Shown here piece after piece: positions 21,322 through 33,691 of a stretch of 64,000 bases of DNA. Every line of letters starts with the position of its first letter. The first letter of the stretch is position 1. The stretch comes from Pochonia chlamydosporia 170 (lineage: Eukaryota; Ascomycota; Sordariomycetes; Hypocreales; Clavicipitaceae), in assembly GCF_001653235.2 (NCBI RefSeq), contig NC_035795.1:1116001-1180000 (forward strand). The letters run 5' to 3'. The notes beneath the pieces were generated by a model that was not told where the DNA came from, ran no database searches, and worked only from the letters and a program-made list of their open reading frames with translations. The translations under genes and the position numbers were made by a program.

Positions 21322-24178
21322 ATGTCGTCTGAACAAATTGATGCTCCCAAAGCGGCCGAGGGCGCTCCTGCGCAGAGTCTGCCCTCCCGTCCCGCAAAAC
21401 AACCCAAAGAGAAGGGTGCCAAGGGCGGCAAGAATGCCGGTCTGGAGGTACGTTCTCTACAAATTTGGATCGCAGACTTGGAAAATTGCAGCGTGCTAAT
21501 TCGTTGCGCAGCTCCCCGAACTTCCGGAATATATTCAACACCGACTCGATCTCTTCGACAAGATCAAGGCGAGACAGGATGCCGAACTGGCTGGTGCGTG
21601 CGGCAAGCTCCTTAGCAACAAAACGGAGCGAGCATGAACGATTGGGAAAGAAAGCTGACATATTTGGATGGAATAGCCAAGCCCCGCGAAGAAATTACAA
21701 TTACACTTCCCAATGGGAAGGAGGAGAAGGGCACCTCGTGGGAGACCACGCCTCTTATAATTGCCAAGGGGATATCGAAGTCACTTCTTGAGCGTACGGT
21801 TATTACCAAGGTTGATGGGGAGCTGTGGGATCTCACGAGACCTTTTGAGAAGAGCTGCAAGCTTGAGCTGATTGACTTTGAGAGCGAGGAGGGTAAGAAT
21901 AACAGGAGTGTTGACTGGTGGAGATTGCTGATGTGTTGGTATAGGCAAGGCTGTTTACTGGCATTCTTCTGCACATATTTTGGGAGAAGCTTGTGAGAGA
22001 CGGTATGGTTGCTATCTCTGCAATGGGCCGCCTACCAAGGATCCTCCTGGTTTTTATTATGACATGGCGAACATGCAGGGGTGAGTGGAAGGTTCCTGAG
22101 GTACTGGGAGTGTGAATATGCTGACTTGATGGTAGCCAAGTTGTTGCTGAAGAGGACAAGAAGGCGCTTGAGACTATTGCCAACTCCATCATCAAGGAGA
22201 AGCAACCATTTGTGCGTCTTGAAATGACCAAGGATGAACTGCTCGAAATGTTCAAGTACAGCAAGTATAAGGAGTATTTCATCAGCCAGCGTGTGCCTGA
22301 TGGCACAAAGTCTACCGTCTACAGATGTGGTCCTTTGATCGATTTGTGCCGCGGACCGCACGTTCCCAACACTGGAAACATCAAGGCCTTTTCAGTTCTC
22401 AGAGTGAGCTTTCATTTCAGAATGACACCAAAGTGCTATGCCATACTAAGACACAGCGTAGAACTCTGCCGCCTACTGGCTCGGTGATAGCAAAAACGAG
22501 TCCGTCCAGCGAATTGCTGGCATCTCGTTCCCCGATAAGAACTCCCTCGCTGAATACAAGAAATTCCTCGAGGAGGCGGCCAAGCGCAACCACCGCAAGA
22601 TTGGCCAGGACCAAAAACTATTCTTTTGGGACGAGATGTCGCCCGGTTCTACCTTCTGGCTGCCGCATGGCACCCGTATCTACGAGTCGCTGATGGCTTT
22701 GATGAAGGGAGAGTACAGAAAACGTGGATTCCAGGAGGTCATGTCCCCAAACATGTACAAGGCTGATCTCTGGAAGACCTCTGGCCACTGGAACCACTAC
22801 GAGGAGAACATGTTCACGTTTGATGTTGAGAAGGAGAAGTTTGGGTTGAAACCCATGAACTGTCCTGGCCATTGCAAGATCTTTGCCCACTCGGACATCA
22901 CGTACAAGGACTTGCCGTGGCGGATGGCCGATTTTGGTGTTCTTCATCGAAACGAGTTTTCTGGTGCTCTGTCCGGCCTCACGCGTGTGCGCCGTTTCCA
23001 GCAAGACGATGCTCACATTTTCTGCACCATTGCCCAGGTACGTCGAGGAGCTGGTACCGGTGAATGAAACTAGAGATGATTTGTACTGACTGCGGGTAGA
23101 TTCAAGAGGAAATCGAGGGAGCTTTCGACTTCTTGTACAGCGTGTACGGCCTGTTTGGCTTCGAGTTCAAGTTGAAGCTCTCTACTCGGCCAGAGAAGTA
23201 TATTGGTGATATTGCCGTCTGGGACATGGCCGAATCCAAACTCAAGCAGGCTCTAGACTCTTTCACACAAAGAATTGGTGCCCAGTGGGAGGAGAACCCC
23301 GGCGATGGTGCTTTCTACGGCCCCAAGATCGATATCACCGTATACGACGCCTTGAGACGAGACCACCAGTGCGGCACGATTCAGCTAGACTTCAATCTGC
23401 CCAAGCGTTTCAAGCTCAGATATGTCCAAGCCAAGGACGAGGCACCTGCCGACGGCGCTGGCGTGGAGGAGGACCTCCCGGCGGGTTATGCCAGACCAGT
23501 CATGATCCACCGAGCCGTCCTCGGTAGTTTTGAGCGTATGATTGGTATCCTCACGGAGCATTTTGCAGGCAAGTGGCCGTTCTGGCTCAGCCCTCGCCAA
23601 GTGTTAGTCGTGCCTGTCATGCCTGCAGTCAACGACTACGCCAAGGAGGTTCAGCAGTCCTGTCACGACAAGGGCCTGTTCGCCGATGTCGATCTCAGCA
23701 GCAACACTTTCCAGAAGAAGATCCGCACGGGTCAGCTGGACCAGTACAACTTCATTTTTGGTAAGTCTTGAATCAGTCTCTTGACTTAATGCATTGCTCC
23801 TCTGTACAGTTGTCAGTTGTCGGAATCCTCCGCCGGGTTAGTGCCCATGGCGAGATGAGTATGACAGACATGCGCGTCTGTTCTTGGAAGGATAAGAAGA
23901 TACCCTGGCTTGCCATGTCTTTGGACAAAACAAACACCTTCCGAACTCTTACATCCTACACCCTCCCTCCTATTCAAAAGCTAGCACGTGCTAATAATTT
24001 TCTCTTTACTCTCGTGTCTACAGTCGTTGGAGCCGAGGAAGCAAAGTCACGTACCGTCAACATCCGTAACCGCGATGACCAGGCCACCCAAGCCAAGGGC
24101 GAGCTTATTCCCCTGCAAGAAGCCCTAGACCACATGGTCAAGCTCAAAGATGAGAGACGACTCATCAACAAATTCTAG
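21322..24178 (+). CDS. THS1: Threonyl-tRNA synthetase, cytosolic
   Basis: Class II synthetase that charges tRNA-Thr. Eight exons (21322-21447, 21512-21593, 21677-21892, 21945-22080, 22136-22403, 22462-23037, 23100-23760, 24024-24178) give 739 residues, near the yeast 734. Order: a Lys/Ala-rich N-terminal extension, a TGS domain ([20 protein letters not shown]), the editing domain with HSSAH and CRGPH zinc-site signatures, the catalytic core with the zinc-binding MNCPGHC, motif 2 ([20 protein letters not shown]) and motif 3 ([15 protein letters not shown]), and the anticodon-binding domain ([16 protein letters not shown]). The last intron (263 nt) is four times longer than the others. No mitochondrial presequence is visible, so this should be the cytosolic enzyme. 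Confidence 0.96.
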
Positions 24179-24945
24179 AAATGAAGAAAATATGGATGCC
24201 ACTTGTTTTCCCTCATCGTCCTTTGTCCTTTGACTTTTTTTCATTTTTTTGTTCCCCTAGGGTAGGAGCGGCAAGATACCTCCCAGGTATTTCAACGTGG
24301 TGATGAAGCGGTGACAGCATGATCCGAGGAAAGCCCATTCTGGTGCATATGGGATGTCGCTGTTGTGTGGCAGGCATACTAGTACCCAGTCGTCAGTGCC
24401 AACTGCAAGGATGATATATGACAGGTTTGGAAACGGGACACTATTACCTGCAGCAGGGCTAGTTGTTGTTTTACTCTAGTTTCCCCCTCCTGCGAGGCAA
24501 CTTTGCCATAGCGTCTCCAGCCTCAACCCTCTATGTGAGCGTCCAGAGCATCAGACAGCGGGCGCAAAATGGCACAGGTGGAGCCTACATGTGCGTGGCA
24601 GATGGAGGGCATGTATCTAGTAGCGGAGAAAAGAGAATTCGAAGGGGGCGAATATGACTGCTCCGCTTATGAGTTGTTTCTTGAACACTTGTTTGTCTTC
24701 CCGGGAGTGTCATCGGAGTTTCTTGTTATAACGCAGAGGCATTTGTAATTGACATCATGCCACTTGTACATGAGGTCCGTGGTTTGAAACGGGGCTTTGC
24801 AAAAATGTCAAGTCGTTAATGACAGGGATTCGCCAAGCCTGTCAATATTACGCGTATGTGACGGGATGATTACGGCGAATTCCTTTGTATGTTGCACATG
24901 GTGTCAGACCAACGCTCAAAGTCGCCGGTATTTTCTAGAATTTGT

Positions 24946-24970
24946 TACGGAGCACCCCGTACGGAGCACC
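24946..24970. repeat. Direct repeat TACGGAGCACC, two copies
   Basis: The 11-mer TACGGAGCACC occurs at 24946-24956 and again at 24960-24970, separated by three bases. It is a variant of the TACGGAGTA motif dispersed through the intergenic DNA of this window. Confidence 0.8.
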
Positions 24971-27900
24971 TTGTCCGACTTTGTACCGTTACGCATTGCT
25001 CTTTGTTCAGTGGCACAGCTCTCAGTGGGTTTTGATGGCTGTTTGCGGAGGAGAGAGGAAACGTGTCTTATTATCGGGAAGCCGTGAGCGAGCTGTCACC
25101 TTTATACCGTGCTTGTAGTGTCAGGAATGTTTTGGTGTATGTGGCATTTGGTATTGCAAGCTAGGGTTGCATTTTGCGGGATTAGGAGAGAAATGTACTC
25201 AGTACATCTGATGCTGCTGATGGGTTTATGTGCCAATTGTGCTGAAGATGCTGAGCACAGTTTCACTCTGTTTTGATTATTTGCTGTCTGACGGGGAAGA
25301 CCAGTCGTCACGTTTGCTAAACTGTTGATTATCGATGTCACTCGTCCGGTTAGTCTCTGTGCGTTCAGGGATGTTCCTGCCGAGGCAAGCGAACGGTTAC
25401 TGAAATGCTGAATACGACTCGTGCTAGATTGAGGCGAGTTGTCATATTGGGTGGTAAGTCCATCTGGCTTTGATGCAAGACCGGTTCTTGGTGGGATTGG
25501 ACATGTCGAGCCTCCTGAGGTCAGCTTACAGCTCAGGTTCCCATCACACGATTGATTCCTACACAAGTCAGTAATAAGAAATACAAAACCAACTCCGGGA
25601 TCAAGATACAAAAGTGCGGAGTAGCAGTCCGGCTGATTTTGCGGAGATGCACTTCACCAGCTGATTTGAAGTGAGAAGCTGGCAACCCGTTGCAGTCAGT
25701 TGCTTCGCCATCTTATTTTCCCATCTGCCCGTTGCTGATTGGTGCACACAATGCTGCACCGGACCGAGATAACTTGGCTTCATCTACTCCGTACCTAGGT
25801 ATCGGGTCATCCCGAGTAGCCAGACGAACCACAAGGTGACAAACAACACCATAGTGATCATAGTGTGGGGTGTTGTGCGGAACCTCCCGCTTTCCAGGGA
25901 GTCACGAATGCAAGTTGGTAAAATGACACATACATACTAAGGAATCAGCAAACTTGATCAGAGGTTGACTAACGTAAGGCGGGCTTTGAACTGCAACCGA
26001 CCTAGTGGTGTGATGCGCCATCAAGTGACACAGGGGTTGAGTAGATAGTTTCTGTAAGAGGAAAAAAGCCGTTGGATTCCAGGGTTGCCGGCCCAGTCGG
26101 GGGCCATCCGAAACGGGGTGAAATAGGGCGGGAAAGATGTAACACTTCGATTGGGGTGGAAGTTGGAATATTTCACAAGACAGGTTTCAGTCCCTGAGGA
26201 ATCCGAAGATGCAGAGCCAAGATGATACAGCGTTATGCCCGGTCCACGTGAGCAATGTTCTTGTAAGAAATGTGTTTGCTGATAGGACTTGCAAAAAATG
26301 ATGTGCCCTACAAGAGAAGCACTCCCAGTTGAAAAATGCAGGCTCCACGCAGTTCGTATAGCAAGTAAGGGGAGTCCATTACGGCCGCCTCGAGCTCACA
26401 GGTCAGTGTGGCTATTTTCACGTTTCAACTCTATCATGGAAAAGATATGCAAGTCGACAGGTAGAGGCCAAGCGGCCCGCCGAGGGGCGTCCACCCTCGC
26501 ACCCCATAACCCAAAGCGTGATGTGTCACATATGCGGACGGCCTCAAGGGCGGGGTCGGACCATGCTGTCTGTCCACGAGGTTGGATTCCAGAATCGGCT
26601 GGAGCAGACATGGAGCAGACCAAGTGACTGCTTTCACCCCGGCATTTACTCCGGAGGCTTGTGCAGAGTACTCAATATTGGGAATGAAACGACTCTCAAT
26701 GGGACCAGACCACTGAACGTGAGCCCCCAATGGTGGGACCAAGTCGGACGCACTGCTATGATATGTTCAGCCTCTCCAGCAAGTTATCCGGTACTATCTG
26801 AACGGAGAAGCTTTGCTCGAATCTGTGGTGTAGCTTGGCATTGTGAGAGCGGCAAGTGCAGTGTCACCAGCTGAGATACTGACGCCCATCTCCATCGAAA
26901 GCTGACAGAGCCTTTTTCTTTTCTGTGCTCCGAAATTGGTCCTAGCGTTTCTGGAAGCCATGCATCAGGCAGCCAGTCGCAAGAACAAGGACCCTGCGGA
27001 CCAAGTTATCGCACCATGGCACCATTTGAGACGGACATGAGAAGCAGCGTCTTGCAATTCCTTCTCTTCTTGGGGGCCTTCGGCAAACCTGCGGCCTCAC
27101 AAATCGCAAGAAAGGTCGCTGACATTCGGAGGTTGGCAGACATCTGCGGTCGGCCAAGTACAAATACGCCGACACGGAAATACGTTGACTGCAAACAAGC
27201 AGTCAGGGATTGAACGTTCAAAGGCGGGTGTACTGACAGGGGGCAGCTCACCGGTGTGGAACTGAGCCCTCCCACAGAGACGCATTGATGCCAACCACTG
27301 AAGGGGCAAGATGGGAAAGTTCAAAGGGGATGGCAGCCTCACGGTGGGCATCTTATAAAAGTAACTGTGGCATCGCAATGTCGGTGACACAAGTGGAACG
27401 CTTGTTCAGCCACATATCGGTCCAGTCGCCTCCCAAATCGAGGACAAGTGCCCCTTTCAAGTCTTCGTGTCTCACAAAGTCCTCGAATGCTGCCAACAGA
27501 GAGATCCACAATGAGATATCGGAGGTGATGTCTGGGGCGAGACATCCAGAGGCGAATGAGCTGTCGAATGGAGCCGGCAGAACAGAGTGGAGAGTGTTAG
27601 CAAGATATCAGGCCCTGGCAAACGGCCCGCGAGGCGTGAAACGAGGGGACGACTGCATGGGGCTTACAGAAGTCGTTGACTGGGATTTAAAGCAATAGAT
27701 CACTTATCACAAAATACGGAGCACAGACCCCGCTAACAGACTGTTTGCCAAATTCGTGGCGGCATGAGGCTCCAGGATTGCTTTGAAAATGCACTCTGGG
27801 GCATTGCGGATCCGTGGTGTTGTCTTGACTTCAGGAGCTGGCGAGGGATCATGCGTGTGCTTGAAAAAGACATGGAGTCTTCCGTTGGCCGTGCAGCATG

Positions 27901-28891
27901 TGTTCTGGGGGAACACGATTGTTTGACTTGCCCTTCCAAGCTCTGACCAATCTGCGATATCACTTGCAGCAATATCATGCGCCAGGTATGATCAGTGTTC
28001 GGGCCAATACTTGCGGCAACGAGAAGTTGCTTATCGATCATAGGCCACTTGAGGTATCTCGGCCAAAAAGTTTCAGACAAAGATGTAGCACCAGGGCGTG
28101 GCCATTGCACCCAATAGCCGCGAAGTCGGCTGTTTGTTCGGCCCTCGCCGCAGTTGGAGCGTTGATGAGCAATGCGATGAACTGGGGTTTTGCAAAAGGA
28201 GGCAGCTGTCATACCACCCAATATACTCCGTACTCGCACCGCCTCTGTGTGACAGACCGAAACTCTGACGAGCGGTAATAATACGGAGCAAGTATCGGTG
28301 CAACACCGCATATCCGTACAAATAGCAGAAAAGTCTTCGTACAGCACATTTGGGGAGATGTTCGAAGTACGTATGTGCTAATGCAAACTTCAAGAAGTTG
28401 TACCCAGGTATCATGGAGGTTCAGTCATTTGAGCTGTGGCTGCATAATCTCGACATCGCTGATTCTCGTTTGGACTCGACGATATGAGCCCATGACTGGC
28501 GTGGTCTGCCTGCGGCTTCGTCCAATGCAGTACAGGCAAGATGCTTCCCTGTTTACTCCCACCCCTGCTAGCATACTGTTTTATGGGGAAAGGGTATATT
28601 ATCCAAGGAGATGAATCTGATGCATCTGAAAGAAGCCATCATGACAATGCAGAGAGTAATGAGTGATTTTTGGGCAGCGAATTGACCAGCTGACAGGTGT
28701 ACGTGCCCAAGAGAAGAGTGACGTAAGGAACTAGACTCGGAATGGTCAGGCTGAGAAGTTGGCGCATCATGAATGGACCAAACGTGGAGGATTGTTTGAG
28801 ATGTTGTAAAGAAAAGAACAGAAGACAGGATATCTTGAGAATACTTGATGTTCCGGATGACCAGACATCTGGACCCTGGCAAAAACGGCTG

Positions 28892-28954
28892 GCGGCTGGC
28901 GGTTGGCAGTTGGCAGGTGGCAGTTGGCAGGTGGCAGGTGGCAGGCGGCAGGTC
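28892..28954 (+). repeat. Heptamer tandem array (GCAGGTG type)
   Basis: Nine consecutive 7-base units with consensus GCAGGTG: GCGGCTG, GCGGTTG, GCAGTTG, GCAGGTG, GCAGTTG, GCAGGTG, GCAGGTG, GCAGGCG, GCAGGTC. Variants differ mostly at the third, fifth and sixth positions. It lies in noncoding DNA and is likely length-polymorphic. Confidence 0.9.
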
Positions 28955-29084
28955 AAGCCTGCAGGACCATGTATGCGTTAACTGCTGTGAGGCAGGTGCG
29001 AGTCTGATTTTGATGGCTCCATCAAATTGGATCCCAAAGCAACTCAGGGCAGTACAGTGCAGTACAGAGTAAAGTAGACTTGGG

Positions 29085-29108
29085 GTAGAAGTAGAAGTAG
29101 AAGTAGAA
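29085..29108 (+). repeat. Hexamer microsatellite (GTAGAA)4
   Basis: Four perfect GTAGAA units in noncoding DNA, 130 bases after the heptamer array. Confidence 0.9.
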
Positions 29109-29538
29109 GAGTACCTCAAGTAGTTGCGGTGTACTTCGGTTTGAGTGCTATTGCCGGCGTCGAGTACGTACCAAAAAGTGCAAACGTTGAATCAGACCCC
29201 GAGAATGTACTTGCTTGACAGAGTAAACCATCAACTTTGAAACCAGACATCAGTCGATGCAACATTTGAACTCGGAAGCTGCCAACATGAACGCCGGTGC
29301 CCCAGAGCAGTCGCCGAGTCTCTTCCCTGCACTCGGCCATCTGTGCTGGTACAACGTCAGCAAAGCATGGGCTCGATGATGAGATGCGCATCAATCAGTC
29401 AACAGACCAGCCCAGACCAGACTTGGAACGGAGTATGGAGGACGGCATACAGAAGTAAGGTATGTATGGAGCGGAACAGATACAGTACATACAGCACATA
29501 CAGCGAGCTCAGCCGACATGGACATCAAATGGAGTCAA

Positions 29539-29556
29539 TCCATCCATCCATCCATC
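29539..29556 (+). repeat. Short CCAT microsatellite
   Basis: Four CCAT tetramers in tandem, flanked by ATACAGTACATACAGCACA-type imperfect repeats just upstream (29476-29502). Confidence 0.85.
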
Positions 29557-31393
29557 CCGACCACCACTTGCACCAGACCTTGAGCAGACCGGGTGCCATG
29601 GTAGACAATGGACCACACACACCAGTCTTGTCGGGTCAGCCAAGCCAGTCACAAACATGAGAGTGGCCGACAAGATTTGAGCTATCACCATCCTCCAACA
29701 TCCTTCAACTCAGTACCGACTGGGCGGCTGTGGCAGGAACTGCTTCTACTGACTTTGGCACGCCCGACAAAAAGGCCACACCACCGGCGAACCTGGCAAA
29801 CTTCAAGGTTGTCAGCATCCTGGTTCATCCTGGCGTGGCCCCAACCATTCCATTCCATCCCATATCCACTCTCCAAGAGTCAAGACCCGGTGTGATCCTT
29901 GGGAACTGCGCAAAAGTCCATCCGTCCGATCTGCTCTTGTTCATGACAATTGCTCGGCGGTTGATCCTATGGTGTCAGCGGAACCTGGACAGTCGGCAAA
30001 AGTCTTCTCAACTGTACTTAAAACCGCCACTGGCAAACCGTTATTGTCGTCACTCTGAGCTGTGTGGCTACTTGAGTCTCCAGGTTGCAGCATACCCAAG
30101 CAAGCAGCCAATCCATATTATCATTACTATCACAAAAAAAAACGCCTCCAGCCAGGACAGGCTTTTCAGAATCTGTGCAAGGTCCTCGTCGTTCATCTGG
30201 CCTTTTGATCCATTCACAAATTCGAACCCTGAACCCTGAACACTTTGTTTGGGGCGGCAATTCGGGCTGCCATCGATCACCACTAGTGCAACTCTTTGAC
30301 CTTCGACTGGCTTGGTGCCGGCAGATTACGGGAAAAATATCCGTGACGGCCCTCTAAAATTCGAGACTCCATCAATACGGTGCTGTGCGCACGAATTTAC
30401 CGCTCTTGATCAGGGCGCTCGCTGGAGTGACCTCCAAGCCTTGAGGAGTCTTGTCGGATTCGGAATCAGAATCCAAAGATCATCAGTCAGCTGCAAGCTA
30501 CAGAGTGCTTGCGAGCCACCAGACCTTTGCCTTGTACTACAAGCCCAGTGCCTCAGTTCACCTGGCTCTCAACCTTTCGACTCTATTTTCTCCTTTAACA
30601 ATTTCAACATTGAATGAGAGCCTCCTTTGATGGCCAATTCTGTCTTCTGGCCATTATCTTGCATCTCGCCGCTACAACACTTCAGTCTGTTTCCTCTTTG
30701 GCTTTCATAAAACATCAGATGCTGCTTGTGACAGCCTGGCAAAGAATGTGCTCTTCTTATGTCCCAATAAGAGGGCAGTGTTACATGAGGTATCTCTAAA
30801 GGCTTACTTCTTGACCCCCCCTTCGACGTCACACGGCTGCTTCCCAAGTCTCGATTAGCCTCGGGGCACTTCTCCTAGTTCTGGATTCATGCTATACATG
30901 ATATACCGTTAGAATTGAACGGCATATCGTCTGGCAGAAGATAGGCGCCATCTCATCCACCATCGTCAACACATTTGGCATTCCTTGTGCAGCGCTGCCC
31001 CTCCCTGAACAAGATCGTCGCCTCAGCCCGCAGCGCCGGAAAAAGAAATACAACTTATCTATTCGCCAGCACCACCGCGCGCCGTCGGTCGCAAAAGCAA
31101 AAAAAAAAGGAAAAGAAAAATATATCCCCCAACCGACGACCTGACTGCTAAATTGGCAAGGGTAGGCGTCCCCCGAATTAGAAAACGGTCAAGAGAGGGC
31201 GACACGAGTTATTAGTGACAAATTTCGACCGAACCCCCCAAGAAAGAGCTGTCGCAAAAGCAAGCCCTGGTTGTGATACATCAGACCTACCCGAGCCTAG
31301 CTGGAACGCAGAAGGCGGATCTCTCGCGTTCTTCCGGCTAACAGGCAATTTAAATACTCTTGGGTAGCGCCCCTGTCAGTCAGTAGCGCCGCC

Positions 31394-33691
31394 ATGCGCT
31401 TGTCCTGTCCGTCAACGGAACAGTCTCGCAGCGAGTCGGACTGGTCGCCGCAGGATGAAGAAGGTTCTCAACATTCCGGGAACTGCGCTGGAGTTGCTTC
31501 TCCCATTACCGACGACGGCCACGAAGACGACGGCATTGACACTTGCGGCATTTTGACACATACTCGACAGCTAACCGCTGACCCGAGCACGGTCATGACA
31601 GCTGCCCGACCGGACAACCAAATCATTACATCATACAACTTTGAAGCGAGCCTCTCTTCCTACCATATTCCTGCCTATAACCCCCACCAGTCGCACCGGT
31701 CGCCAACCTCAGAGCATTACGGCGAAGACAGCGATGAGGACATGAGCGATACCGAAGGCGGCGTCTCCCTCAGTCAAGTTACGTCTGCGACCAATATCGA
31801 AGACCATACCGTCCCAGATATCGTTAGTGCTGGTGTCGACTACGGCCAAGGCGAAGGCAGCGACCACGAGTACGACTTCGACGGTGATCTTGACCTTGCC
31901 GCCCACCACTCGGACAACGATGACCCTGTTCCGACCCAACCTTTCGATCCCTATCTCAACTTCAACGGCCCGCCAAACTTTCCTGTACACCTGCATACCC
32001 TTTACGGGGCTGCATATATCATGGGGACTGAATTTCCTTCCCAGGCATGGGCTGGCGCAAATGGCCCTCATGGCATTGTTCCCGTACTAGACGTGGACAT
32101 GACAGAATTGGACGATGCCACGAATGCGTTACCGCCTGTCCAACTCAGCAACCCCAATCCAAGTATTCCCGGAGCCGAAAATCTTGGTCTACTTGATTTC
32201 CTCCGCACCTGGGCTTATCAGGGCAGCTTTCCTGACAGCCCTCGATGTCGTCCACCGCATCTCCACAAAGTAATCAAACAAGCCCACGCACCGGTGAAGG
32301 AGGTCAATTATTCAGATCTTGATGGCGATGACTGTGATATGCAAGGCTTGAACTGGACGACAATGGAGACCACCCGGAGCAACGCGAGAGCAACACGCTA
32401 TCGCACCTACAAAAACTACGTCAATCATCAAGGATCCGACGTTTTGACGGTATGTACAAAGTCATGAATGCCGGCGAATGCCGGCGACAAACCCGACTGT
32501 CTACTGTGCTGTTGCTAACAATTTTATTATGTCTAGCCGCACATGGATGATGAGTCTATTCCTTCATCTGACAGCTTCTTCCGCTTCAGAAGAATGAATA
32601 TTCGACAAGACGTTCACCTAGCGCACTTCCAGCTCCGGAATGTCTTGGCCTGCCCTTCAAGAACACACGCGTATTATCCCAGCCCTGTGGGTGTGAATAG
32701 GACCAACACAATTTCACGCACAACCGACGTCATCATGAGCATTCGAGACTTTCCCACAATGGGCGCCGCATTGTCAAGCTTGGATGCTGCTTGTGGTGTA
32801 TTGATGGGTGGAACTTTTGGCGGCGATTATTATCTTAAATCCCTAGATTGTGACGACAAGACAAGGTTCACCGAAGGTCAAATAACATCAGACTTTAGCG
32901 GCATCACCAACCACATAAAGATTTACCGGCCGCGACGTTCCTGCGGCCCTGTGGCAGCCATCGCCAGTAACGATTGTGGATTTCGAGTCATGGACATTGG
33001 TACGGAGCACTTTATTTCAGAGTCGATGTATCCATTTGCTCTCAACTGCTCAGCATTATCACCGGATCACCGCCTTCGCGTGCTTGTAGGTGACAGTTCC
33101 GAGGCCCTCATTACAAATGCAGACACTGGGGAGGTGTTACAAAAGCTTGCCGGACATCGGGATTACGGCTTCGCCTGCGATTGGTCTGAAGATGGGAGGA
33201 CGGTAGCAACCGGCTTCCAGGATCGTGGCGTCAAGATATGGGATGCACGGCGATGGTGCAACTCAAGTGGTATTAGCACGCCGTTGTGTACCATCCGATC
33301 AGAGATGGCAAGTGTGCGAGGGTTACGATTTTCACCCCTGGGCAGTGGCAAACCGATCTTAGTCGCCGCCGAGGAAGCGGATTACATCAATTTCATCGAT
33401 GCCCAAACATTTGCCTCGAAGCAGACAATTGACGTTTTTGGCGAGATTGGCGGGATCGCATTTGCAAATGACGGGCAAGATATCAATATTTTATGCTGCG
33501 ATAAGCACCGCGGTGGTCTGCTGCAGTTGGAACGTTGCGGGCGTCGGCCGGAGCCGTTGCTCGAGAATCTGGAGCACCACCGATTGCCACGATATCGATA
33601 TCTGGCGGAAGATGACGAAGCACAATTTGAGGACAAATGGGCTCGCAGCCGTAGATCGGCTTTTTATGACAAAACGCTGGAGCCATTCTAG
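31394..33691 (+). CDS. WD40-repeat protein with acidic N-terminal half
   Basis: Exons 31394-32449 and 32537-33691 give 736 residues. The start sits in a good context (GCCGCCATGC). The N-terminal 350 residues are largely disordered and acidic (EDSDEDMSDTEGG; DHEYDFDGDLDL). The C-terminal half is a beta-propeller: a clear WD unit at about residues 557-592 reads LAGHRDYGFACDWSEDGR and ends in VKIWDAR; neighbouring blades (for example LSPDHRLRVLVGDSSEALI) are more diverged. The pattern resembles fungal WD40 proteins carrying the short DUF2415 element, but I am not certain of that assignment. Role unknown; a scaffold function would fit. The intron 32450-32536 keeps phase 0. The acidic N terminus ends near a conserved-looking YRTYKNYVNH just before the splice site. 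Confidence 0.85.

Larger units (their letters stand above)
24179..31393. other. Gene-poor region with simple repeats
   Basis: About 7.2 kb with no gene I can support. Frames up to 204 codons occur on both strands (for example minus 27733-28347) but overlap one another and lack motifs, signal peptides or sensible splice partners. It contains an 11-bp direct repeat at 24946-24970, four TACTCCGTA/TACGGAGCA motifs, a heptamer array at 28892-28954, a hexamer array at 29085-29108 and CCAT repeats near 29540. The final kilobase is presumably the promoter and leader of the WD40 gene. Long noncoding RNA or fast-evolving orphan genes cannot be excluded. Confidence 0.5.

Noticed and set aside
27733..28347. 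204-codon minus-strand frame in the gene-poor block
   Set aside because: No motifs, irregular composition and other frames of similar size overlap it.
30218..30241. Short TTCAGGG-type repeats on the minus strand resembling telomere sequence
   Set aside because: Only two or three imperfect units and not TTAGGG; a chance dispersed repeat.
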